From positions 9,015,931 to 9,079,930 of the forward strand of contig NC_037649.1 of assembly GCF_003254395.2 (NCBI RefSeq): a stretch of 64,000 bases of DNA. Direction: 5' to 3'. This DNA comes from Apis mellifera (lineage: Eukaryota; Arthropoda; Insecta; Hymenoptera; Apidae). Shown one piece after another: positions 39,925 to 52,078 of this stretch (position 1 is the stretch's first letter; the number at the start of each line of letters is the position of its first letter). The position numbers and the translations under genes were made by a program. A model generated the notes under the pieces. The model was given only the letters and a program-made list of their open reading frames with translations. It did not search any database and had not been told where the DNA came from.

Positions 39925-40400
39925 CCATCGTAACAAACCGATCCTCCGCTACGAGCGTGAATTTCTGAAACTTTGTGGAAAATTGCGTTTTCGACAAAAT
40001 TTCTTTTGTACAACCTGATTGATGCAATTTATTTTAATAATTTATTTTTGCACAGTTATTTCCATCGTAACAAATCGATCTTCCATTATGAAAAACGAAG
40101 CTGAATTTCTGAAACTTTGTGGAAAATTGCGTTTTCGACAAAATTTCTTTTGTACAACCTAATTGATGCAATTTATTTTAATAATTTATTTTTGCATAGT
40201 TATTTTCATCCTAACAAATCGATCCTCCACTACAAGAAACGAAGCTGAATTTTTGAAAAATTGCGTTTTCGATAAAATTTCTTTTATATAACGTGATTGA
40301 TAGAATAAATTATTTTTGCAGAATTAACGATTCGTTTCCATCGTAACAAATCGATCCTCCGCTACGAGAAACGTAGATGAACGCATTTTCTCTTTGGAAA
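39925..40400. repeat. Tandem repeat array, about 3.5 copies of a 132-144 bp unit
   Basis: Copies begin at about 39925, 40062, 40206 and 40338 with CCATCGTAACAAA or TCATCCTAACAAA. The first two are nearly identical and share AACTTTGTGGAAAATTGCG and TTTATTTTTGCA; later copies have deletions. The array lies directly beside the GC-rich patch. No coding potential was seen. Confidence 0.9.
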
Positions 40401-42854
40401 TTGTATAAAAAATTGTTTGCCCTTTTGAAATAATTTTCATCGTCACTTTGTGACAAATTTTATGAAAATTGATTTATCAGTTTGGAATGGAACATATTAT
40501 CGAATACATCGTAACATGGTAAAAGTTTGTAAATTAAAAATCGATAAAACAATTTATTTTTGTAACAGATACTTTAAATGGATATCATCGCTATCGGTAT
40601 TGGTTAAAAATTATTATCTATCCGAGCATATAATATTTGATTTTCCACCCGATAAGAATTGCATCGCTTATTTTCATTGCACTGTACACACTGCATTACA
40701 GAGGACACGAAACATGGTATGCACGTTTGATGGTATTAAAAAAAGAAAGAAAGAAAAAGAAAAAATTGTTTGATATAGCGCAAGAACGATAAACGAAGCT
40801 CAACAAGTAGTCGGCTTTGAAAACTAACTGCGGGGAGGACGGACAAAACCGAGGAGTATAAAAGAAATATTGTCACGGTTGAGGCTTGACATCCATTCGA
40901 AAATAGCAGGTGTCGTTAATTCTGGATCGCCGCGCAATATTCGGAGCAGCGAACTGTTAAGTCACGTAACTTAATATGAGTACGTGGCGTACGAGGAGGG
41001 ATCGTGGACCACCGTGGATTCCGCAGTTGGCTCCACTTTTTGGCACCTGCCGATTACACCACCTGGATTCACCGAAATCCAAATGCGAATTACGTAATCG
41101 GCCGGCAGGAATTTTTTTAAGGTTAATCAACTCCCGTTCAACGCCTCGAATCGAAATAGAATCCACGCTAAATTCTTTGTATTATAGAAATATAATTTTT
41201 GAAATTTTCGAAGGTTGGATGCGCGTTGACGAGCGTGACCTTAAAGGGTGTTCGAATTTCGAAACACCTGGAAACGGAGGGGAAGAAACGAATTCGTTTC
41301 GTAGGATAATTGAACGGTTGAGAGCAATTTCTAGGAAAATTATTAGCCAGTGCACATCTGTCCCCCCTTTCAGAATATCAAAGGCGTCGATTGTACGTTG
41401 TAAAAAAAAATGCCGAGTCACAGTTATAACTGTACAGCAGATGAATCAAACGACAATTTATAGAGAGGAGAGGGGAGGGAAGAGTAATTATTCATGCTAG
41501 GCTGAATTTTGAAACGGGAGTATTCGCGGGAATCATGGTTAAACAATGGTGTCGGTATTTCTGTGATCTTTCTGTCGCTTTTAAAACCAGATGTAAGTAT
41601 CTGGAAAGAAAAATCTAGTTCTTGCCTTACTTTCCCTGGCCAAATGGCGCTCTGTTAATTTTACGAGGCGCGACTGTATTATTTATTCTACGATATCAAG
41701 GCTAAAATTCATCCTAGATTTATCCTTTAGCCAGAATTAGAAAACGGTACGAAATAATCTTATTCGATGAGTCTACCGATTTATTTAAACGCGATATTTA
41801 CGATCAACCGGGAAAATCTTTCTCTCGACTCGAGGAAAAAAAAGAAAAAAGTATCATCTTCCTCGAGTAGTTACAATATATATCGGACAAAACTCGCGAC
41901 TCACCGTTTAAGTCAAGACGAGAAAATAACAAAGCAAGAATTAATATCTCCGAAGACACGCTCTCGTAATTAATTCGTTCAATGCCACATGATTCAATCA
42001 CGATTACATCAATTACTGGACGGTGTACTCGAGAAGACAACTTTCTCGTTTCTCAACGGTGGAGGCAAACGAAGCAAAAAGGCGGTCGAACACAATCGAT
42101 CAAATACTATCCTAGATCGCCTCCGGTTAAACAATCCGCTACAACTAACCCATCTTTTTCAACCCCCTCTGCGGGCTTGGAAAAATATAACTCGATCACG
42201 ATTCGATATTTCTAATGGCAAGTTGTTCGATCGAGCCAAGTCACTTTCTAAAATTCTATCGTCTCGATCAGGATTAACAGATATTTAACCCACACATGCA
42301 ACGAATCTAGAAGATTGATCGAGAGAACATTATTATCCGAATCATCGCTGATAATAAAACAATTCAGATACGCCATCACTCGCGAAAAAAGCAAGATACA
42401 AACAGATCTGTCGATCCCTCTCCCCTCCTGTGACCACAATTTCACGGTCGAAATTTTAAAAAAAAGATGGATGGAAAAAATTGGGGGAATGTGGGTTAGA
42501 AGGAAGGAAAGGAACAAAGTCCGGTTGGCGATAACAGTAAGTAAGTAAGTAAAGGTGAAAGATAAAATGGCGGAGGTAACGATATTCTTCCGTAATTGTA
42601 AACACGGCCGGCTTAATTACATAGATCGACGGGGACGTCGTCTAGTTGCAATTATCGTCTGCCAGCCGCTGGCTATCCCATAAAAATTCGCCAAGATCTA
42701 CTTTCTCCCTATATGGACAATTCGAGGTGAACTTGCTCGACCTCAAACGACCGACTTCAACGACCGCGAATGTCGTTCATTCGACCGTAGGCCTCCACGT
42801 GGTTGCACAAGGTGTCGGTCGAACGCACCGAGCGTGCCGTGCAAAACCCACGGC

Positions 42855-42882
42855 CCCTCCTCCTCCTCCTCCTCCTCCTCCT
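42855..42882. repeat. CCT trinucleotide repeat
   Basis: About nine CCT/TCC units, intronic. It produces spurious polyproline or polyleucine frames. Confidence 0.85.
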
Positions 42883-43578
42883 TCGGCCTATCTCTCGGTT
42901 ACACCTGGTGTCTCACCCTTTCCGTTCCCCGGTAAAAAAATGTAAACGGCAAACTGCAGTGGAAAGCGTTTCGTTTTTCCACGAAGAGAAATTTCCGCTC
43001 CTCTGTCTCTCTCCTCTCGGTAAATTCGTTTCTGGGAAAAAGGGTGCAAAAAGTATTTGCGCGTGCTCAATTATTCAAACTTTCAACGTGAAATTTCTTC
43101 CTAGAAACGGAGGAAAAGTAATAATTTGTTTTAGAATAAAAAATCAGAAATTATTAAGATTTTAACGATCTCTTTAAGAATCTCGGATAACTCGACAATT
43201 TTAATTTCACCGGGTAATAAAACCGCAATAAAAATAACTTTTACGGCAAATCAAAGTCAAAGGTATATTCCGGGAATATATTTGAAAACGTGGAGCAACG
43301 TGGCCGTATAATAACTGACATAACTCGATTTCCACGTTGACCCTGAAAATCTTGGCTAAAAATCTTAGCTCGCAACCATCCATGATCAATCGTTACTCAA
43401 CTCGACCAAGACACTCGGTCATCTTATCGTCGAGACACGCATCGCCGTGTGTACGCAAACGCTGCAGGCCTTCGAGTCTCTATCTCATCCGTTCGCAACG
43501 AAATCCCATCGCCGACCACGCCACCCATCGAATTAAAATCGCGCACAGACACGAACGCGTCCTACGGCAATCAACGAA

Positions 43579-43611
43579 TCTCTCTCTCTCTCTCTCTCCT
43601 TCTCTCTCTCT
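43579..43611. repeat. CT dinucleotide repeat
   Basis: About 15 CT units with one CCTT interruption. On the gene strand these are GAGAG motifs, about 0.9 kb left of the larger CpG/GAGA-rich block. Confidence 0.85.
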
Positions 43612-44470
43612 ATCCCTTCTTTTTTCCCTTCCCTTGTATCCTTGTACACCGTGGCACGGAACGAATAAATCGATCATGGCAGACGAGAGAGAGCAACGTC
43701 TGGCTGCATAATCGCGGATTACCTCGACCGGCGCGTCCCTGGCTACGAGGAAACCGGTGCGCCACGATCGGATAGGACTCACGCCATACAGCCAGGCCCG
43801 GAGGAAGTCGGTATTTCCCTGTAGAAATCGATACATCCGCGACGTAACAAGCCGATCCACAACGACGATTGCGCGAAACGCATCGCATCCTGGATATCTC
43901 GCAAATATCCCGCCCCATCCTTGCATCCTGGATCACGCGATACAGATACTACGTGTCAGGATATTACGGTATTACGGTATTCGCGGAATAATCGCTGGAG
44001 GGAAATTTCTTTTTTTCTCGTCTTTAATAATTTCTCTCGAGAATAAAGAATCACATAATGCAAAGGAATTCTTCTGATGAGCTCTATCTTAATCGTTATT
44101 TAAATTAATTATTCCGTTCGAAATGGTTGGAACACGTTATCGTTTAAAATAACTTATTAGCATGATCGCCTAATCGTCAAAAATATGAATCGAATCGAGG
44201 AGGGAACGAAAGCAAATGCGATGCAACGCGGATAGTAGATAGGATTCCTGGAAATCGTATTAACCGACGTGGAACGCGCGCACAGTCTGATAATCGAAAC
44301 GAAAATCTCGTTGATCTCTCCACCGTGGCACGAAGGAAAAGAAGGAAGCGGAATAAGCGAATAATTATTTTTTACCCGAATTTTACCTGAATTTTACGCG
44401 AATTTTATCCCCGCGACGCGATTAATTTTTATTTTCGAAACGTGACCAGTGCCACGGACCACCATCTTCG

Positions 44471-44574
44471 CTCCCCTCTCTCTCTCTCTCTTTCTCTCTC
44501 CACCTCACCCGGAATTCTCTCTCTCTTTCTCTCACTCGCTCACTCACTCACTCACTCACTCACTCACTCTCTCT
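44471..44574. repeat. CT repeat passing into CACT tetranucleotide repeat
   Basis: Pure CT runs are followed by about seven CACT/TCAC units and then CT again. Reads as GAGAG/AGTG on the gene strand. Confidence 0.88.
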
Positions 44575-45597
44575 TCGATTCTCTGTCTTTCTTCCCGTTC
44601 GCTCTTCTCGATGCTTCTCGTTCTTCGTCTCTCTCGGTCTATATTCCGTCCTCGTTCATCGTCCACCGGTCCGAAGGCACGCGAAAATCGCGGTTTCGTC
44701 GCGTACGCAACGTGTCAAGCGTCCCAAACTCTCGATAGCACAACCCTATCTTGTCTCTTTGTACGCAAATATAACAATGGATACGTAGAACGAGGCTAAC
44801 GTGGACGAGGCACCGGCAACGCTGCCTCGAGGACGAGAACAATCCGATCCTCTCTCGCTTCTCGCCAGGACTACGTTGCGAGCACGATTATTTGCGAGCC
44901 GTTAACCTTCTCAACTCGAGAATGAATCGATTCTACGAACTTCTCTCGTCTCATTGTCTCATTGATTTCATCCACGTACGATTAAATTTAACAATTTACA
45001 CTTTATTTTATATCTGTAATATAAAAAGAAGAAAAAACGTTATACGGATACGTTACCAAAATGTATATCCACTCCAGGGTCGGCGAGAAGGCAAATAAGA
45101 GACGCAGAGGGCACACGCGAGATCGTAGACGATCGATAGATGAACAGGTTCGAAGAACTGGTATACGGGATCGTGGAGCGAATCGTTTCGCGTCTACAGG
45201 ACGGAGCCGCGCGAGAAGGAATACACGAGGAAACCACGAGCCGGCATATCGAGAGGGCCGCCACTACCGAGAGCCCTGCTCGCCAGAACACTAGCGACTG
45301 CTTCTTCCTCTCCGACTCTCCGCTCCCGGCCACATTTCGCGCGGCCGCCGCGTGCGCTCTCCGCTTACTCGCGTGTCACCACGCACACGTCTTCTTCCCC
45401 GGCCACGGACGAAAACACGTCGGGTTACGCGCGTGCACCATGCACCCATTCAACGCATGCCTCGACCACACGACACGCCAAGATTTTCTTTCTTTCTCCT
45501 CGTTGCTTTCCAGCACCGGTCCAAGGAGGAGGAGGAGACCGCGTCGTCGAATATCGAGATGCAGGCGAGCTAAGGAGAGGAAAAACCGAGGAACTCG

Positions 45598-45661
45598 GGT
45601 AGGTAGGTAGATAGGTAGGTAGGTAGGTAGGTAGGTAGGTAGGTAGGTGGATGGGTAGGTA
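45598..45661. repeat. GGTA (TACC) tetranucleotide repeat
   Basis: About 15 GGTA units with ATAG, GTGG and ATGG interruptions. It resembles but is not the insect telomere repeat, which is the pentamer TTAGG. Confidence 0.9.
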
Positions 45662-48600
45662 TAGAGAGAAAGAAGGAAGCTACGAGTGGTAAGATGGACG
45701 GAGAGCAGGATCGACGAGGCCGGAGATGGAAAAGAAAGAGAGAGAGAGAGAGGGAGCGAATAAAGGAACGGTCGGAGCGGAGGAGACGACGGCACGAGCG
45801 TGGCAGAAAGAAGGGAAGAAAAGATGGAGAAGAAGAAGTCTCGCCCGGGTGACCCACAGCTCTACACCCGCGGGTCTGCGTATTGTACGTGCGTGTCGAG
45901 GACGCGAGAGGAACGCGTACGACGCGCACGAAGAAATTGGAGAGAAAGAGAGGGGAGATAACCTCTCTTCCCCGCGGAGAGAAGAGGAGAGATGGCGAGA
46001 AAGGAGAGAAGTTAGGGACGAACGGAGACGGAGCGGATGTAGAAAGGGAAAAAAATCGGTGAAAAAATCGAAGATGGTTGGAGAGAGAGAAGAGAGGAGG
46101 AATGGGAATCTTGGAAAACAAGGTGCGCGCCACTGCGTCCGTCCACCGACGGCGACCGTGGAACGGCGAACTCTGTCGGTTCGTACAGCCGGCGGCCAGC
46201 TGGTGCGCTCCAACACGCTACTTCGGCCTGTCGTTCGCGGCCGAGCGCCCGCCTTCGGCTAACTTCGGCTCCAAACAAAACTACAAACTTTGCCCGACGC
46301 CCCTTGCGCCTCGCACCCTTCCAACATCCACCGATACACGCCGCTCCTGTTGCCTCGCTCCGCGCAACGTGCTCGGGGCTACGCGCGCGCCTCGCTACAC
46401 CGCTGGCCCCTTCGCGGCGCGACGTTGGCCACCGAGTTCGTTATTCGACGAATCGAGAAACTTTGAATACTTTCTTTTTCTCTCCGTGTTAATCGTTTTA
46501 ATCGAGTCTTTTTTTTTCTTTTTTTTTTTTTTGGATTAACGAACAATCGGATTGAAATCGAGAGAAAAGGGGATTCAACGAATAAAAATATATTCGAATG
46601 GTTTGATCGTAGCGGGCAGATGCAACAGGGGACAGGATTCTATAAATTTACCCCTACGAGGCGGACTTCCTGCCTTCGCAGGATGCTTTTCTTCGCCTCA
46701 TTGTATTTCTCTGTCACCTTTGTCGCATTGTGTTCTCTGCGACGTGTATAAGAGAGCGATTTAGAAAGCAAATAAAAGAGCCTAGTAACCCTGTTTTTCG
46801 ACAGTGTTTCCAACGACGCGATCTTCGTCGCACCTCGACGCGAAAAATATTTATCCAAAGTATTTGAAGAAACTTACGTAAGCTTTCTGAGAAATGTGAA
46901 TGGATACCCGTGGATCTAATTACGCTTGATGATTTTTGACAGGATGTTTGCAATATGCATATTGCAACACGCGAAAAAAGAGTAAATTGATGTTGGAAAA
47001 GTAAAAGCAATTATCATTACGAAGTGAGATGTAAATGGAAGATAGGGAACGAGCTATTAGTTTCTTCTTTTTCCGTCGTTTAATGCCGTGATACCGTGGC
47101 TCTTATATCACGGACAACTCGCCTTTAATAAAATGTGCACACGTTTTCTTTCGACTCCTTGTAATTACGATCCCGATTCGCGTTAACTCGTGCACTCGGT
47201 GAAATTAAATATTAAAACGTACCTGTTTAATAACAGTTTGCAACATAACGTTCTCGCAAATGCGCCAACGAAACATACGATGCCGCGCATTCGACGCGTC
47301 TTAATTGTTTAACGCATAACAAATACGTTAATCAAAGTTGTGAAATCTATCGAGTTGAATCGAGTCGAAAGATAATTTCTCCAAGCTTGTCAATCAACGA
47401 ATGCTGGGCCTCCCTCGAAGCAATCCCTAGGTCTCTTTTTATAGATCATCTCTTGTGCCCCAGACGGGTGTTGCTGCTCCATTTCTATTCCCACGAATAT
47501 TAAAAAACAACTTTCCAATTAATTCGAAACGTTTGTCGATCCACGGCAGATGAACCAGAAACGCAAACGTCGCAGCGTCGATTAGCAAACAATGCGTTAC
47601 CATTCTCGTCCATGGCGTTTGTTGTTCAACGGCTCCACTTTCAGGGTTAATCAACACCCACCACCGCGATTATCCCCGATTATTCAGCGTTATTCCGATT
47701 TCCTTCCGCGAGTATCGCGGGAAAAACGAGTCTCTCCGTTTCACAATGGCGCATCAATCACCACGCCAATTGTCACGCATTAATCACCTATTTGTCGGGG
47801 CGAAGTAACGAAGAAGAGAAAAGAAAAGCGCTGAGAAAAGAAATCTACAACTCTCGAAAGGAGAGCATGGTAAAACCATCGAATAATACACTTTTTGACA
47901 TTTCGCTCGTTAACAAACGGTTCTGCGATCGATCATTCTTCTTTGGAATTTTTTGAAATTTGATATTCTGAAGAATCTTTGTGTACGCGTTTCCTCTCGC
48001 GGATGTATCGATTTTTGAACGAAAAAAGTTGATCCTTGGGTTAAATTCAGTGAAGGGTAGACACGATGAAAAGACTCGGATACTAATTAAGGAAGTAGAT
48101 ACGCTACGTTGAATGTAGCGCGTCGCGACGATAAAAAAAGGATAGCGGTGCATAAACGCTTGGGTTAATTAATCTCGAAAAAAGGAGAAGAAATCTATTG
48201 TTACAGATTTGATTATGGCCACGTGTTTCCGTAAAACGGTAATGCATACCGGCTCGAGTAATCTAATTATCGTTGCTCACGCGACTCGTGCAACTCCTTC
48301 GAGAAATCGTGATTATCCGTTTTATTGACTCGCATAATACGTGCAATACGTGCAGCGGAGAAGGAGCGCGCGGTTTTCGTCGAAACCTCGAAATTTCCCG
48401 TTTGAAATTCAGCTCCCTTTTCCTATTTGCATTTTGCCCTTTTGTTTATCACGGATTATTATTATTTTTGTGCGTCCCTCGTAGAAAATTTCGTATGCCG
48501 GCCGAAAATGCGTGGAGCGCCTACATGCATTATGCATGTATCTTTGTTCTCGTGTTCCTTCGGGCTGCGAGGGCACAGTTTTGATAACAGATATGCTAAA

Positions 48601-50125
48601 TACCTCGAATATACGATTTTTTTGATATCTTTATAATCTATTTCCTTCCATTCGTTTTCTCAAAATTAATTCTCACTGTATACGGTTTTTCTTAACATCT
48701 TAACAATTCTTAACGACGTGGGCGACACGCTTCTTTCCGCGTCTTTCACAAATTTTCTTTCGTCGCTTTAACCTTCCTCCACGTTTCATCTTTAATTAGC
48801 ACCAAGAAGCGATGTATTATTATCGCTCTCTGAGAGACATTTCACGCTTACGTAATTTACCAAATCGAGAGAACTTTGAGAGAAAAGAGCAGGCGACGGA
48901 TGAAGGAAGAAGAGAAATAAGAAGAGAAGAATCGATATTAAAGAAAAGAAGGAATAAAGAATTCGCGAAAGAAGGACTGTTGACCGATTCGTTGACGCGC
49001 GCACAATGCAATCGAATGTCGAAAATCCCGTAACACGTGGACGATGGAGGAACGATGATGACTCGGCGTGAAACTTGGCCGTAGAACGAACGTGGGAAGC
49101 GGGCACCCGGAAATGATCGTGGAACGGTGATAATCCCGCGATGATAAAACGCGTGGCCAGAGACGTATCGCGTTTCGTATCTCGACGCATCTCGCGCGAC
49201 AAAGACGCGGATAATTGATCCTCGAATCGACTATCCGCGCTAATCAACGTTCCCCAACAACGAGTTATGACTTTTCATCGCATTACTCGCAGCAGGAAGC
49301 AATATAATAAAAGAATTCTTGTAAAAGAATTGCAATGTTTATTATTATTCGTGCTCGGAACGGGGACGGAATTATGATCGTTAACCGATGGAGATAATAA
49401 CAGAGATTGTTGCAAAGCTACCGGCCAAGGACGCCAGATTAATCTAAATTCTGTGAAGAAGAATTCTCGAAAGGGAGAAAGGAAGAAGCAATAGTTAAGT
49501 TGGAGAAAAATGTGAGGATCTATCTACGCCACTGTTGGAGTAGCTAACATTTTCTAATCTCGATCCCATGCACACGCACATACGCAGTTATTTTCAGAAC
49601 GAAAGCATTCGCAGAATCAACAACTATCTTTCCTTCCACCCAACTATGTGATAACGATAAACAAACTTTGCCCACTTGCTCTGGCTGGTTAACGCGAGCC
49701 GGGGAACAATAAGCATTGAACGTGGTCTCGCATCTTTACCAGGAAACGTCCAATGAAACGAAATCAATTTCTGTCCACACCTGTCGAGTCAGGTGTGAAA
49801 TTGCGAGCAAAAGTTCATTCTCGGAGGCATGCGCGATTAACATACAGTAAAACGAGAATGATACGAAAACGGGTTGTTTTCGTATTCGATAACGAGCAAG
49901 CTTCGTTGTACAAACACGCGGTTCGAGCATAGGATCCTTGTGTTGTCGTTAAATCGATCGCGATTATAAATCAACTCGCGATAGAAAACTGGGATAGAGA
50001 CGTTTCGCAATGGTTAACTCGATGTTAATTAATCTAAAGAGTCAAGTAATTGAAAAAAATTATCTGAATTTACTTCGTTCGAATTTTTGGCCTCGAATCG
50101 AAGTTTAATTAAAAAATATCCGAAT

Positions 50126-50645
50126 CATTGCAATTTGAAAAATAATTATTCGATACCATTTTCTTTCTTCTTTCGACAGTTGGAAGAAATTGGAAAGAAG
50201 AAACGAAAGGTTTATCGAAAAAATATCGAGCATTGCAATTTGAAAAATAATTATTCGATACCATTTTCTTTCTTCTTTCGACAGTTGGGAGAAATTGGAA
50301 AGAAGAAACGAAAGATTTATCGAAAAAATATCGAGCATTGCAATTTGAAGAATAATTATTCGATACCATTTTCTTTCTTCTTTCGACAGTTGGAAGAAAT
50401 TGGAAAGAAGAAACGAAAGGTTTATCGAAAAAATATCGAGCATTGCAATTTGAAGAATAATTATTCGATACCATTTTCTTTCTTTCGACAGTTGGGAGAA
50501 ATTGGAAAGAAGAAACGAAAGGTTTATCGAAAAAATATCGAGCATTGCAATTTGAAGAATAATTATTCGATACCATTTTCTTTCTTCTTTCGACAATTGG
50601 GAGAAATTGGAAAGAAGAAACGAAAGGTTTATCGAAAAAAATCGA
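50126..50645. repeat. Tandem array of five 105-bp units
   Basis: Units begin CATTGCAATTTGAA at 50126, 50231, 50336, 50441 and 50543. Spacing is 105, 105, 105 and 102, and the fourth unit lacks three bases. Because 105 is divisible by three, frames stay open across the array on both strands, giving a false 35-residue protein repeat. Each unit contains a pyrimidine tract ending in CGACAG or CGACAA. Copies differ by only a few substitutions, so the expansion is recent. Confidence 0.95.
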
Positions 50646-52060
50646 GGGAAGGAGCAATTAATTATCGAAACCTGTTCGAAAGAAGCACGTCGCTCGAGAT
50701 TCAAGGATGATAACTCGAGTGAGGTAACAGAGAAGCGAGCAATAATTATTAATGAGCAGAGTCGGAAAGGAAAGAGAAAAAAAAATCGTCCGATTTTCTT
50801 GGTAATCGGTGTGCAATAATCCGCATGGATATATACAATGCTATTACACGATTTACACAGGCGGCCAACTTGTAACTCGGTTTCGAGTGATTCTCGATCC
50901 TCCTATCGATCATCACCGCTTCTGTCGCAACGGTTTCTGAACAACTTGGACCGAATATCGAATGATGCAACGATCTTCTAACAGTCCATGGTAAAATATT
51001 AAAATTGCCTCTCTATGTGTATGGAAGACATCGATGCAACTTATTACGTATTACCGGGAACCGATCGAAACTTTCCACTTACTTTACCGCTCGTAATTAT
51101 ACTCACTGACTTGACTTATGCGTCCGAGCTTCGTGTTTTCGACGATGGAAATTTAAAGGTAAATTACAAGCACGCCTATGAAACGTCATCGAATAGGCTG
51201 ACAAAGTTATTTCCGTTATAGCTAGCCAATGTTCTCCTATGATTTATAACACCGTGCAGTCGCACACTGTGTAACGGCAGGCCGAGCACGGTGGAAACGC
51301 CCGGACCGAGCTTTAACCGTTAATATATTTCCAAGTAGTAAGACGTAATGCATCCGCATTAAGTTGTACCTCGTATTTGACGTATAAATAATTTTTTATC
51401 GCTCGAACGACAGCTAGACGCTTCATTTTTTCTTTATTTTTCCGCAGTAAATTAAGTTTGAAATTGATATTCGACTTGCGTCACACACAACCGAGATTCA
51501 AGATTCGTAAGCTCGAACGGTGGCCGCGCGTCGAGAAATTGCCTCAATTACGGAAGAAATTACGCTGTAAACGCCTGCCAGGGAATGGCGACCGTCCAAC
51601 GCGGCTCGTTTCAAAAACTCCTCCTCTCCACGCTTTTGCGCGATCGCCTACGACATCCTACGTAAATCAGCAGGCCAGGCCTCCAGGACCCGAGATTAGA
51701 TAAACGAGAATCCTTGAAAAAAAGAACGGGATACGTGTTCATCCTGGATGTTTCTTTGTTAGGCCGCTGAAACGAGAATTACGCGTAATTCCGTACGCGT
51801 AACACCGGTCGAAAAATTCAATTCCTCGCCGGTGTACCTGTTATCTCCGCTCGCGGAACGGACGTGGGAGAGTCGTGCGACGATAACGCGTCCACCGTAC
51901 TCTACCCTTTTACAGCGCTCTATACCACAATATATAACGGGTCAATGACAACCCGTCCGGCGGCTTATCGGCCCGCTCCAACATAGTATGAAATATCGTG
52001 AGTAGATCTCGATAGTTGGATCTCGATCCCTGTTACCTTCGAAGAAATATTTCGATCGCG

Positions 52061-52078
52061 TTTTTTTTTTTTTTTTTT
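52061..52078. repeat. Poly-T run of 18
   Basis: An uninterrupted T run in the giant intron. Confidence 0.85.

Larger units (their letters stand above)
44440..46460. promoter_or_regulatory. CpG-rich, GAGA-rich block; candidate internal promoter
   Basis: The most G/C- and CpG-dense stretch of the giant intron, especially 45150-45470 and 46120-46450. CT/GA repeats at 44471-44574 and near 45737-45752 give clusters of GAGAG, the binding core of insect GAGA-type factors. Large insect genes of this type commonly have internal promoters, so this is a reasonable place for an alternative first exon, probably with its coding part elsewhere. I saw no start codon followed by a phase-0 donor that convinced me. 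Open frames here are Arg- or Ser-rich and look compositional. Confidence 0.35.

Noticed and set aside
45598..45661. Possible interstitial telomere repeat
   Set aside because: The unit is the tetranucleotide GGTA, not the insect pentamer TTAGG.
45570..46262. Several 150-190 codon frames on both strands in the CpG-rich block
   Set aside because: Arg-, Ser- and Pro-rich composition on both strands, generated by GA/CT repeats and the GGTA microsatellite. Kept only as a possible promoter region.
50087..50710. 207-codon plus-strand and 199-codon minus-strand frames with a 35-residue repeat
   Set aside because: Pure by-product of the 105-bp tandem array; both strands and more than one frame are open because the period is a multiple of three.
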